A DNA stretch of 64,000 bases, taken from the NCBI GenBank assembly GCA_020205615.1, contig CM035171.1, positions 119,230,893 through 119,294,892 on the forward strand, in the 5' to 3' direction. Numbering within the stretch: position 1 is the stretch's first letter; every line of letters starts with the position of its first letter. Below, one piece after another: positions 10,345-23,042 of this stretch. Below the pieces are notes generated by a model. It was not told the origin of the DNA, searched no databases, and was given only the letters and a program-made list of their open reading frames with translations. The position numbers and the translations under genes are program-made. This DNA is from Panax quinquefolius (Eukaryota; Streptophyta; Magnoliopsida; Apiales; Araliaceae).

Positions 10345-12295
10345 GTAGCTTCTTGTGGCCCAACAAAATTTTAAAATTCATCCCGTGTTTTTTCAATAAA
10401 AAATATACTTTTTTTTATAATTTTTTGTTCAAACTTGGTCTAATATTTTTTTTTATTATTCTCATAATTGTGGTTAAAAAAAAAATAACAAAGGTACCGG
10501 ACGGTACCGGTTAATAAGAGTACCGGACGTCCCGTCGATCTTATTTAACAACTAAAATTTGTTTGAAATTTTATCACTACTCCTTTATGCGAAGTTGAAA
10601 ACTATTAATACAAGAGAGAGAATTTCTTAGGACAACGAGAGAAGGTAGGGATGATAAAGGAAAGTAAATAATTTATTTTACTTGAAAGTTGTAAACGACA
10701 AATAAATTAGAACAATTTTTTTTAAAACCATAATTTTTTAAGAAGGGAGGGAGTATTATATTTATATTTTCCACATGTACATTAGGATTCCTGGGACCGA
10801 ATAAGCTTTTGGCTTTTTTATAGCATTGAAGTTGAGGACAAGGTTAGTGATGAAAAGAGAGGCAGAGATATTTAGGTCTAATAAGTTTCAATCTTTCGAT
10901 TATTTCAAAAAAGAAAAAAACAGCTAGAGAATGTTGACTTGTCTGATTAAATATAAAAACATTTTTCGTAATTTGCACTTGCAGTACACAATGAATCACA
11001 TTGTGTGACATAGCCTATCCTATTAATTTTGTTTAATTAAAAAAGATTATCCTCTCAACAATACCAGTAATACTATTAATTTTTAGGACCTCCTGTTTTA
11101 ACTAATATGCTTTTGTCCTTTATTTAATTTAGCACATGGAGTTGAGCGTGTTTATATATATTCCAACTTTAATCATTTTATATTGCATACATGAATACTT
11201 TCGATCTATATATTTTGTTGTTTTGTGAATGCCTAATATGATCTAATATCGTTTATTGTTATTTACTTCATTTAATTTGTTCTAAAATTAAATATATAAT
11301 TTGTTTTTGAGATTAAATGACGTTGACATATTAAATTATTTTTTTTAATTTTAGAATAAAATAGTATTCAAGATCGTAATAATATCCCAAGAAAATTTCT
11401 TATTATTTATACAAGTTTGTAACTCATACGAGATACATACTCATTTTTAAAATAGTTTCACAATTTTTTTAATTGTACTTCATTTTATTAAGTTTTTATC
11501 AAAATTCAAAATTTTAGAGGCACTTTAGTCAAATCCTATATGTTATTATATAAAACAACTGCATTTCTCAAAAATTACATAACCCATACTCAAAAATATT
11601 TAAATTTTTTAAAAAGAAGTGCATGAGGAATACATATTAATGAATAATAAATAAATGAGTCTGTATCTCGAACGAGTTACAAAATTGTATAAATAATAAA
11701 TAAATCAAACACTTGTACGACAAGAAGTTTTTTGGGATATTACTTTGATCTTGAATAATCCTTTCATTTTAAAAAAATATAATTTGACTTTTTGGGTCAA
11801 AATGACATATATTAAATTTTAAATGGGTATTTAATTGTAAAAGTTTAAAATGAAATATATAATTATTGTGATTAATAGTTTTTGTTAATATTCTATACAA
11901 TTATAAAATTGTATTAACTAAAATTAAATAAATTCAAATTAATTTAAAATTTAATATGTCGTTATTTGATTTTAAAAATTAAATTTAATTTTAATTTTAA
12001 AACGGATGAATTATGGTTATTGATAAAATAAAACTTTCAAAATTTAACCATTTTACTTGTAAAAGTAGTAATAAAAAAAGAAATTAAAAAGGAGTGGCCA
12101 TTTTCACTTTTAGACCCATTATATGAGGATTCCAAGAGTAGACAGCCGCTGGACAACTGATGAATTTTAAATTGGGTATATACTTTTTACATAAATTAAA
12201 AAATTTAAATTAAGTAATGGTTAATATAAAGTTTTTATTTTCCTCATAGTAAACCAACCTAAGCATTATATAACTCCACGTAAGTTGTAACACCC
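10345..12295. other. AT-rich intergenic DNA upstream of first EDGP-like gene
   Basis: No coding sequence. It holds a cluster of GGTACCGG/ACCGGACG motifs at about 10490-10532. A possible degenerate Stowaway-like MITE lies at about 11757-12015, with ends resembling TAATCCTTTCATTTTAAAA and its imperfect reverse complement. The rest is featureless AT-rich sequence. Confidence 0.45.
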
Positions 12296-12752
12296 CACTC
12301 CCACATCAAAAGATAGGAAAAAAATTTGTCTATATATAAAGAAATAAGTTACTACCAATAGTACCTTCAAGTCATGACATTTTGGGAGAGCACGTGGTGG
12401 CATTTAATGACCGAAGATACTATATCGGCCAAGAATTGAGGCATTATTTTGATGGATTTGATTCTTGACTTGGATTTGACCCGAAATTTATTACTGCATC
12501 TTTGATTTGACCCTATTGTTTCATATGATCAGAGCCGACTTTCGAAAACTCAGATCGGGTCCGGAGGTGGGGACACGAAGCCAGGGCTGTGTCCCCGTCA
12601 GAAATCCTTTTGGGAGCCTGTGGTGGGCTAAGATGACCCAAGAAGATACTATTGAGCCAGTAGTTTGAGGCCTTATTTTGATAGATTTGATTCAGACTTG
12701 GGATTTGACCTGAGATTTATTCCGGACTCGGAATTTGATCCGGGTTGTTACA
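12296..12752. mobile_element. Solo LTR, 457 bp
   Basis: The block starts TGTAACACCCC and ends GGTTGTTACA, and is flanked on both sides by TAAGT (12291-12295 and 12753-12757), a perfect 5-bp target duplication. It contains two related copies of a segment with GATACTAT, GGATTTGATTC and TTGGATTTGACC. No internal region or second LTR is present, so it is read as a solo LTR. A diverged fragment of the same family lies reversed at about 53610-53732. Confidence 0.75.
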
Positions 12753-13557
12753 TAAGTATACTTGTAAGGATAGATTAGTCTTTATAAGACATTATATATT
12801 TGATTTTTGGTGGAATATTATTCTTTTTTGTACTTTCAGACTTCATTTATTCCATTTTATACTTTAAAAACACTGAGAAAAAAGAAAGTAAATAACTAAA
12901 TATAAAAAGAAAAAGAATTCTATTTATATGAAGATAAATTAAACTATATATTTATACTTGTAAAGAGAGCCCGGCCATTGCAGCATTAATGGGGGAGGGA
13001 GTACTACAAAACGGCATGGCCTTTCACCACGACTAGCAGTCCTCTTCTAAAATTTTTGCCTTTCAGAGTCCATTAAAATATGGACCCTTGGCCCAATTCT
13101 TTACGTTACACAAATAACAAAGGCCATGTGATTCAAGTATTGTTATGTACCTACAATTCCGACGTCCATAAAAACTTGTACCCCCACAAATATATAAATT
13201 TTTAATGTGAATATTCAATCGACTTAGCAAAAAATAAGGTAAAATCAAATTACCGAATCGAGTCATTCAGTTATAGCCGTTTAAGTTTTCAGTATTCGGT
13301 GTCAGTTTTAAAGACTTCATAATTCTGATAGCTTAATTTATAACCGAGTCAGGAATTATGACTTGCTAAATAGACTTTATTAAATTATGGGCTATATATG
13401 TCCTATGATTGTGGTTGATAATTTCTTGAAAACAAGATTTGAATTGAAAATTTTTGTTCGAGTTCTAATTAATTAATGTGGTTATATATTGAAATAATCG
13501 AATAGTAAATTCAATCTTTTAATTTTTGATTATTTTATAATTTAAATTTTTTGTTTC
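12753..13557. other. Intergenic spacer left of element G
   Basis: Non-coding AT-rich host sequence between the solo LTR and element G. It ends in GTTTC (13553-13557), the left target-site copy of element G. Confidence 0.55.
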
Positions 13558-14243
13558 TGTGGGCCCAAGTGCAAAATTAGGGTTCGCATGACCTAATTGA
13601 ATTAAATGCACAATTAGGGTTCCACGGCCTCATTAAATGTGCAAATTAGGATTCGCATAACCTAATGGAATAAAAGGCGGAAAAGTCGTAAATAAATGTG
13701 CTGAGACCGGGAGAAGCCTCCACGTCCCGAGGCGTAAGACTACAGTGAGGTGGCTTGCTTTAATCGATTGAGGATCGAATTGGTGGGCTGAAGGGCGAGC
13801 GCAATATGAGAATTATTCTAATGACTAAAGTGTATTTTTGGAATTTTCCTGAAAGCATATGCCTTGCACATGACTATTTTCCAGAAAATCCTATAAATAC
13901 TCCTTTCATTCCATCGAGGGGACTTCTTCGCACTCAAGACTGGACTCTTGAAGATCAAATGCACTTTTTGGTGACTTAAAAGGCTTGAGATTCCACCTAA
14001 AAGCACTAAAAGGGTTTGGATACTCGCTTCAACTCAAAGGACTCAACAAGAAGGCTATTGGAATCCCAATAACCCTAACCCGGTTTTCGGATTCTAGAAG
14101 TTCTGCCACGCGTCGTTGGAGTAATCGTCCACCTGTCGTGGATGTCTTCAATCAATCAATCAATTCCGTGCTTTTTGTGGATTTCTCTCCTCCTCAGCCA
14201 ACACGAAACCCTAAATAAGGAAGGTGCGATTTCTTTGCCCACA
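13558..14243 (+). repeat. 5' LTR of element G
   Basis: It starts TGTGGGCCCAAGTGC and ends TTCTTTGCCCACA. It is nearly collinear with 36614-37314, sharing repeated TTAGGGTTCGCATGACCTAA-like stretches and a TATA-like CCTATAAATACTCC (about 13889-13902) inside the promoter part. Short open frames within it are not supported as genes. Confidence 0.85.
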
Positions 14244-14248
14244 TTTAT

Positions 14249-14267
14249 TTGGCGACTTTGCTGGGGA
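14249..14267 (+). promoter_or_regulatory. Primer-binding site of element G
   Basis: TTGGCGACTTTGCTGGGGA begins five bases after the LTR end. It matches the tRNA-primed sites commonly seen in plant Tat/Ogre elements. The tRNA identity (probably Arg) is from memory of the family, not computed. Confidence 0.7.
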
Positions 14268-15239
14268 GGTGTAAAATTCGTGAAGGGTATGCCCACAACT
14301 TGAAGTGGGAGAACAACAGGAAGAACTTCACCAACAAACAACATTACCTCACCGGGTCCAGTTCCAAGGCAAGCAAGTCAAGATTTCCAAGGCGTGAATC
14401 TAAATCTCAATCAACCCATCCTTGAAGACGCATCAGAAGGAAGTTCAACATCACCATACATGGCCGAAAGCAACAAATGAGAATGTCAAAGTATAAGCGG
14501 GAAGGCAAATTGAGGAAGAAAGAGGATAAGCGGCAAATGTCGCAGAATCGAGATGCTCAAGGCGTTGAAGGAAGCACGGAAGAACAAGGATGATGATGGC
14601 TATGATCTTTGGAGATGCGAGAAAGAAAGAGGAAATGGGAATTTTCGGCAAGAAATGATGCAGATTCCCGCTTTCAAGGCTATGTTCCCGATCGCTCGTA
14701 AGCCCAGACGAACAATGGGTCGAGCACGGAGCGGTGAAACCTCTAAGGCCCCGATCTGTTATGAATCAAGAAATGAAAAAAGATCGACTTCATGTATACC
14801 ACCAATACGCAGGCATTCCACTATGGATCGTTATACTTACGGAGGATATACCATGAGAAACGGGCGGGAGAGATTGAACTAGGAGAAGAAACGTCAACAC
14901 CATCACCCGGTAGTGCGGTCTCAAGTCAAGAACTCAAATATCGGCTCTACATACCATCGAACAAACTCGAACTACGATGAATTAAAATCCACCCAAGATG
15001 GTGGTCCCCAAAAATGGTGGTTTAAGTCCTCGTGAATATCCCTTGCCAAGTAAATTGGATGACCAAGGAGGAGGCACAAGAATTGACGACTAAAAAAAAA
15101 AACCCAAGATGGTGGTTTACTCTAAACGGTGGTCAAGTCCTTGTAGACTGCACTTACCAAGAAATTGGACGACCCAAATGACGAGGCACCCGATTTCAAG
15201 TCCTCGTAGACTGCACTTGCCAAAATATTGATTTACCCA
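14268..15239 (+). other. 5' interior of element G, no recognised gene
   Basis: A leader-like region with a 109-codon open stretch at 14553-14882 that is rich in Arg/Lys but lacks any recognised gag motif. From about 15000 it becomes a tandem repeat of about 55-80 bp with AAGTCCTCGTAGACTGCACT, CCAAGAAATTGGACGACC and GACGAGGCACCC. Element A inserted into this array, which resumes at 32938. Confidence 0.6.
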
Positions 15240-17797
15240 TGGACGCCCCAAAAATTAGGTATACGCCACCCATCTCGGGTCGCCACTTACACGGTACATA
15301 AATTCAAATACAAACTTAATTATACATCCGTCGTGTAAACATACGACAATACATAAACCGAGAGTTCTAATAGGAATATTGTCATTTAGACAATATCCAT
15401 ACTCAAGGAGTCCTCATTACATTTATTGTCACACTATTTAATGTAATAGTGAGGACTACTAATGCTATCTTCGGGACCATCACTCTTTTCCCCGATTCGT
15501 CCCCAAATATATTCTCATTTCTGAAGAGAATAAAGGAAAGAAAGGGTGAGCTCAACTAGCCCAAAGAAGAAATATTATAACTAAGATAATGCGTAATAAA
15601 TTATCAATAGTCTTCAACAATGTTAAACTGATAAAATACAATAGACAACCAGTTTAACTGCAGCGGAATATGCAATCCATTAAAAGAGTCAAGTAGAAAA
15701 TAAAGTCTACTATCTTTTAGGTTTTAAAAGGTTTTCATCAATTTTTATCACTAAGACTCAGTTTAATGAATAAACCATAATATCTAATCATCCCCTGCAC
15801 TACTGGTCCAAGGATTTTCATCAAATTATCAATGGTCATGACTATACCGAATCACCCCTGGTCATAATCATACCAAAAACTATCCATCACTGCATTACAG
15901 GCCACTAAGGACTTTTGTCACATCATTTATATCAAGCCATGATTATACCGAATGATCCCTGGTCATAATCATACTAAGTTCATCTATGCATGTAAGCCAA
16001 AGAAAACATAATATAATATGAGAATGCTGACAATGACATAATAATTCAATAAAACAAGTTCACGAATTAATTTATTCAGAACTAATAACGTCCCAAATTG
16101 TCAACACGATCATCGCTTTGTAGAGTAAAATTCAAAATGCTCGTAAAAAAATATTTTCATTAAAATATCGGATGAAGCGCAAATATCAAGGATATTCCAC
16201 TAAATTCATGGAGTATAAGTCAAAATTTTAACCAACCGGGTATAATAAATAATGAAATAACAAAAGAAATCACCACGCATGCGGTGCTTGCATGTATGTG
16301 TTTATTCCAATGTAATAATAAATACGTAATAATAAAATTTAACCAGTCCTGTAAAACACATGATGTGATATTCCAATAGAATAATAAAGACAGAATAATA
16401 AAGATTTTAACTCGTCCGGTGTAAAACACAGAGCAGGATATTCCAATAGAATAATAAAGATGTAATAATAAAGATTTTAACCAGTCCTACAGAAAGCCTG
16501 TATGAGGATGTTCCAACGGAATAATAAAATAATAGAAGAATGTCACCAAGTATAGGGGATTCCAGATATACTGAGTTATTCCAATGTAATAAATAAGAAT
16601 GGAATAATATAAGGATTTCACCAAGTATAGGGTATTCCGCATATACAGTGTCATGTATAGGTATGCCACTTTTACAAAAGTTATTCCAATGTAATAATAA
16701 GCAATGGAATAACAATGCTTCTTTTCATAAATAAGAAAGAATAACACCCTTTACGAGTACAACAAATAATATTCCCTACCTTAGAAGAAATTTGAATATT
16801 GGAAAAGTGAAGTAGCAAAATACTTTTCTTCTTTCTCTATATAGTTTCTCTCTAGAGTTTCAATTGAATTCGTAAGAAATAATGAAGGAATGAGCTTTCT
16901 ATTTATAGAAAAAGCCGAGGGTGGCTCTTGGTCTTAACGAAGGTCAAAATGACTTCTTGGTAATATTGAAGAGACAACTACTATTTCAAGAAGGGTAATT
17001 AACCCTCGAACAATCAAGAAAGCGCTTAACTCTTGGTAATATTGAAGGGACAACTACTATTTACTATTAACGAAGGTAATTACTATCGATGAAGGTAATT
17101 ACTATATTGACGAAGGACTCTTAGATGATGACATATGGGCCCTTCCATAAAATAATCAAACTTACCACAAACGCCTCATAATGTACTTTTTATATACATC
17201 AAGGATTGAATAAATATTACCACAAATCATTTTATTTTTAATCAACACATATTTAATCTTTCAACAATTATTAATCATTTATAACTTGTCGTCTCAATTA
17301 ATAATTTAATACTATAACATATTATACTGATGATGATCTTGTGACAATAATTGAATCAATAATATAAGAGATATGATGCAAAGAATTATCAGTAGCAATA
17401 ATTGAGCATAAATTGAGTGACTTCTCACGTAAGCATCAATAATCAATATCGTGCTACTATACAACTACGCCAGACATCGTTGTTCTTTTACTAATGGGTA
17501 GTTCAACAGCTTTGATGGTAACACCTCTGCCGTTATTTTTATAGAAAAATAATTTTGTCGCTTTTTAACTACGACAATACTTCCGCCATGGGTCCACCAA
17601 TGATTGAGCCATTGTATTAATATTCCCGACAAAAAGAATATTCCCTACCAAACGAATATTTTATAACAACTTGCTTACTTTGCAAAATTTATAAATATTA
17701 CCCACAACTATAACATTATATCAAATTTATTCCATAATATTCAAAAATAATATTTATAAAAAAATTCATCTTTATTTATAAAAGCTGGGGTCTTACA
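15240..17797 (-). repeat. 3' LTR of element A
   Basis: About 2.56 kb, starting on the minus strand TGTAAGACCCC at 17797 and ending GGGGCGTCCA at 15240. A TATA-like CTATAAATAG lies near 16899-16908, with leader tandem repeats at 16300-16720. It differs from the LTRs of B and C in the GGTAATATTGAAG-containing region at 16955-17110. Confidence 0.85.
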
Positions 17798-17811
17798 ACC
17801 TCCCCTTCTTA
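17798..17811 (-). promoter_or_regulatory. Polypurine tract of element A
   Basis: The minus strand reads AAGAAGGGGAGGT immediately before the LTR start TGTAAGACCCC. Confidence 0.75.
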
Positions 17812-20051
17812 TGAAATTTCGCCCTCGAAATTAGAGTACGTACCTGATATGATAAAGAGGTGAGGATACCTTGAATACCTTTATCGTTAAAAATATTAAA
17901 TTCATCTTCTCAATCCGGCCAAAGATATTCATTAACAATTCATCTTTGCACTACAGGCCAAAGATATACAACTGTAAAACCAATAATCTTTGAGACGCAA
18001 CTTAATAAGATTATCACGACCACGAATTATCCATTTTGACCTTCTTCGCCGAGGATATTCGTGTTTTCAATTACTACGGCCATGATTATACCGAATAATC
18101 CTTGGTCATAATCATACCAAGTCTATCAATGCACTACTACTACCAAAGATGACTTTTACCACATCCATGAATTAATATTTCATTACTGAGACTCAGCTCA
18201 ATAATTAATCCATATCATCGAATCATCCCTGCACTACAGGCCAAGGATATTAATTAGTATCACGACCACAAATTATCCATGCACTACGGCCAAAGATAAT
18301 CGTGTTTTCAATTACGATTATGATTATACCGAACAATCCCTGGTCATAATCATACCAAGTCTATCTATTCACGTAAGCCACAGATGACTTTCAACACAAT
18401 ATAAGCATGAGGATAATGATATAAAGAATCAATCAAATGAGATAAAGGATAAATATTAAACATTTATAATATAATTTATCCAAGATTCAAGAATATCCTC
18501 ATGTTATCAATCACTTAATAATCTCATAATCTAATATCATTAATATTATAACAATATTTTAATCACTTCATAAATTTATAAACAATTTATCTCAATTGTT
18601 TACGCTTTTACCATATAATGCATTTAATCATTCAAAATGCCATACTCATAAGATATCATCACCAATTATCAAATCCTCATCAAAAAATATATGCATATAC
18701 TCTATATAGGATTCTCTAGCCATAAAATCCTATTTTCAACTTTGTTATTTCACATAACATATTTAACTCATATGTTCAGTGAATTAAACTATTTTCATGA
18801 AAAATACCAAATCAGTCCTAAAAATATTTCTTTTCTGGGATTTAGCATAATATAGTCCCATGATGAAAATATATTTTTCTCGAATTTTTAAAATTCATTT
18901 ACTATTTTTCAAAATATATTTCTAATTAATTTCTTAAGAAATTAGCTACCTCAAGTTTAACTCCAAAATTCCCAAATCTTGGCAGGACCTTACACATGTT
19001 AATGTGAGCCTCCAGTTTAAATTTCATGGTCATCGGAGTTATAGAACTCAGCTTATAGCATTTTTCGTCAAAAAAACCTAAATATTGAAATGGTCATAAC
19101 TTTTTCATTTTAAGTCGAAATGAGCTCATTTTTGGACAGGAGGTACTTTATAACATATATTTTCATGTCCCAAAAGGCCAGAATTTTTCACATAAATTTA
19201 GTGGCCGAAACAGCCCCTTAAAGTTTCAAGGCAAAGAAGTTTTTTGTAATTTGTAGCTTTTGGACTCTTTTGCTAAATTCAAATTACATTTAAAATCTAT
19301 AAAGACCTTTTCCAAAGGTGATTCCACTTGGATAAGCTACAAAACTCATAGATCTAACTCTAGGACTTGACCACACTCAAAAATTCAAAATATAATAGGA
19401 GATATGGTCAATTGAATTTCATGTTACATTTTACCAAAATCGATTTTTCAACCTTTTGTGATTTCTAAGAAACTTTCATGTTTTCACATAATAACCACAT
19501 AACTCATCATAACACTTACTAGTACTTCATATACCCATGATTTTCATTAGTCCAATGCTTTTATTATGACTTTCATCATAATCCTCGTAAATGATCCTTT
19601 TAGTTGAAGAAATATTTGAGGGTTTAAGAAATGGGTTTTGATTGGATCAATACAAAATTCGATTTCACGCCTAGGGTAGGCTAGGAAATCTTCAAGAATA
19701 CGTCAAAGAAATTTATTAATGATAGAAATATCATTCAAAACTCGCTACTCTTATCCAAGACTTGGATAAGACGTTACATTGATACCAACCGTGACTTCTA
19801 TCCTTTAACCTGAATAAGACCTCACAATGATACCTATCAACTTGTCATCGTCATTCACGACGTCGCCTACAGAAAGTCTGGCTTCGGTGCATTCCACACA
19901 AGGAAGTCAACAACGAAAGGATCGGGGCTCTTTACTTATGGCTTGATATAACAGTGATTAACTTTAGGGTTTGGTTACTTTGAATTCATATAACAGGTTG
20001 GTTAGGAATATGAAAGCTAACAACCTTACAAAAAGAATAATAAGTAGTTAA
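17812..20051 (-). other. Non-coding 3' interior of element A with reverse-transcriptase stub
   Basis: This stretch has no long reading frame. It contains roughly one unit of the 57-bp repeat (18251-18305), a well-conserved non-coding block (about 18420-19420) shared with B, C and D, and the family's short reverse-transcriptase stub at about 19590-19800 on the minus strand. Confidence 0.65.
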
Positions 20052-20396
20052 TCAATCGTTTTCAAAAATTACCTCAAAGGCAAGTATTTTCAAAGAGATA
20101 AGATCGTGAAAGTGTTTATTTGAAACAACAAGATTAATAAACAGTGGAGGTAACGAAGGTTTCTCCCAACGAAGTTTCATAGATAAATCAAAGTCTAATT
20201 TTTCCTGAGTCAAATTTAAACATTGAACGCAACTAGGTAGAATAAAAGAGTGGGTAGAACTTGTATTGAATAAAGTATAGACTTCGCAATAATTTATAAT
20301 TAATTTACCCGTAATAACTTCGCTCGGTTTTCTCGACAAACGCTTCTCGCTTAAATTACCGAGTTTCGACTTTACTATAAGGTACATTCCACTCAT
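20052..20396 (-). pseudogene. Retroviral-type aspartic protease remnant (element A)
   Basis: A 114-codon open stretch. YTLFNTSSTHSFILPSCV (residues about 40-57) corresponds to the flap/active-site segment of plant Ty3/gypsy proteases, where the usual text is LFDTGATHSFI; here Asp is replaced by Asn and Gly by Ser. ILAFEVIFEND at the C-terminus corresponds to the 'DVILGMDWL' block. With the catalytic Asp missing it is inactive as read, though the assembly may carry errors in this region. Confidence 0.65.
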
Positions 20397-20727
20397 AAGT
20401 GCTTCTTCACATTCCCCGATCCATGATTTGAATCATTATTCTCCGATCCATATCGAATTCGGGTTGACCGCTATGCATGGGTAATTCCGAATTCGATGTT
20501 AAATTCTCCCATTCATTGTCCAAAAAGCAAGTCCATTTCATCTATTTTGGCTTTATTGATCTACATCTTTTTCTACACTATCAACGCGTTGTCCAAATTT
20601 TTTACCCATGCATCGTTAATTCTCCTTCGTTCGATTGTTTCTTCTTTCACCGATCTTTGATTTTTAAATTCTCGATTCCAACTTTAATATCTTACACCCC
20701 TCGCCAAAGCGTGATTTTGTTCGAGCA

Positions 20728-20961
20728 TCACATATCGGGTAACCCAATTTTTAATTGTTGTATCCCTTGTTCCACGACCGTTTGCCGTTTTTCAACCTTC
20801 TCTTCTAGCTCACGAACACGATTTTGTAATTCTAAGTTTTGATCATAAATTTCTTCAACCAATTCTCCTCGTGTTCCTCTTCTTCCTCTTCTTCCCTTCT
20901 TCCTCACTCTCACTACCTCGCAACTAACTAGCTCGAGTCTAACAATTAGTTCTTCATTCAC
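20728..20961 (-). pseudogene. N-terminal gag-like coiled coil (element A)
   Basis: 77 codons with an Arg/Gly-rich stretch followed by a heptad-like segment (EEIYDQNLELQNRVRELEEK). The position, just after the primer site and leader, is where gag begins in this family. The gag core and zinc knuckle that should follow are absent. Confidence 0.5.
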
Positions 20962-21248
20962 TACGTGGATATCTCTAATTTGTTCCTCGTCGACCTTTGC
21001 GCATTAACTCGATTAGTGATTAAAGGTGTCACAACGGTCACATTCACTCCATTGTGAATATTTTCAAATTTGCCATTTCCAAACACCGCCACAACACAAG
21101 GGTTAATTAATATATCAAATATTATCCCTATACTCGAATGACCAATTAAAAAACAAATAAACTTAGGTAAGTCATATACTAGCGAAGGAATTCCCCGCCT
21201 CTCCCTCCTAGTTTTTATCTCGCATCTTAGCTGGGATCATATCTCTAA

Positions 21249-21259
21249 GCTCGATACCA
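21249..21259 (-). promoter_or_regulatory. Primer-binding site of element A
   Basis: The minus strand reads TGGTATCGAGC directly after the LTR end, an initiator-Met type site (TGGTATCAGAGC) lacking one or two bases at the CAG. Confidence 0.7.
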
Positions 21260-21261
21260 AC

Positions 21262-23042
21262 CGCGACGCCCCAAAATTAGGTATACGTCACCCATCTTAG
21301 TCGCCACTTACACGGTACATAAATTCAAATACAAACTTAATTATACATCCGTCGTGTAACTTACGACAATACATAAATCGAGAGTTCTAATAGGAATATT
21401 ATCATTTAGACAATATCCATACTCAAGGAGTCCTCATTACATTTATTGTCACACTATTTAATGAAATAGTGAGGACTACTAATGTTATCTTCGGGACCAT
21501 CACTCTTTTCCCCGATTCGTCCCCAAATTATATTCTCATTTCTGAAGAGAGAATGGTGAAAGAAAGGGTGAGCTCAACTAGCCCAAAGAAGAAATATTAT
21601 AACTAAGATAATGCGAATAAATTATCAATAGTCTTCAACAATGTTAAACCGATAAAATACAATAGATAACCATCAGCTTTATCAAGCGCAGCGAATATAT
21701 AATCCATTAAAAGAGTCAAGAGAAATATAAAGTCTACTATCTTTTAGGTTTTAAAAGGTTTTCATCAATTTTATCACTAAGACTCAATTTAATGAATAAA
21801 CCACAATATCTAATCATCCTCGTACTACGGCCAAGGATTTTCATCAAATTATCAATGGTCATGACTATATCCGAATCACCCACGTCATAATCATACCAAA
21901 AACTATCCATCAACGCATTACGAATATTCGAGGACTTTTGTCACATCATTTATATCAAGCCATGATTATTATACGAATGATCCTCGGTCATAATCATACT
22001 AAGTTCATCTATGCACGTAAGCCAAAAGATAACATAATATAATATGAGGATGATGACAATGACATAATAATTCAATAAAACAAGTTCACGAATTAATTTA
22101 TTCGGGAACTAATAACGTCCAAATTGTCAACACGATCTTCGCTTTGTAGAGTAAAATTCAAAATGCTCGTAAAAATATTTTCATTAAAAATCTTTGGATG
22201 AAGCGAAATATCAAGGATATTCCACTAAATTCATGGAGTATAAAGTCAAAATTTTAACTTACTTGGGTATAATAAATAATGAAATAACAAAAGAAATCAC
22301 CATGCATGCGGTACTTGACAGATGATAAAAGTTATTCCAATGAATAATAAATACGAATAATAAAAAAGCGGAACTGTGTTGATGTAAAACACACAAAACA
22401 GGATATTCCAATAGAATAATAAAGACGAAATAATAAAGATTTTAACCAATTCCTGTAAAACACACGATGGATATTCCAATAGAATAATAAAGACAGAATA
22501 ATAAAGACGAACCAGTCCAAATAAAAGCATGCATGACGAGGATGTTCCAAATCGGAATAATAAAATAATAGAAGAATGTAACCAAGTATAGGGGATTCCG
22601 CGTATACGAGTTATTCCAATGTAATAAATAAGAATGGAATAATATAAGGATTTCACCAAGTATAGGTATTCCGCATATCAGTCATGTATAGGGTATGCCA
22701 CTTTTACAAAGTTATTCCAATGTAATAATAAGCAATGGAATAACAACGCCTCTCTTCATAAATAAGAAAGAATAACACCCCTTACGAGTACAACAAATAA
22801 TATTCCCTACCTTAGAAGAAATTGAATATTGGAAAAGTGAAGTAGAAAATACTTTTCTTCTTTCTCTATAGTTTCTCTCTCAGAGTTTCATGAATTGTAA
22901 GAAAAAATGAAGGAATGAGCTTTATTTATAGAAAAAGCGAGGGTGGCTCTTGGTCTTAATGAAGGGTCAAAATGACTCTTGGTAATATTGAAGAGACAAC
23001 TACTATTTGCGAAGGGGTAATTAACCCTTGGAACATCAAAGA
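21262..23042 (-). repeat. 5' LTR of element A, first part
   Basis: Collinear with the downstream two thirds of 15240-17797 up to the point where element B is inserted; the remaining part resumes at 32068-32932. The sequence at the break (GAACATCAAAGA then GAAGAGCGGGTTTAACTC) rejoins to match the intact copy around 17010-17035. Confidence 0.85.

Noticed and set aside
14553..14882. Candidate gag of element G
   Set aside because: Basic composition and position fit, but no gag motif, knuckle or conserved block is visible, so it was not called a gene.
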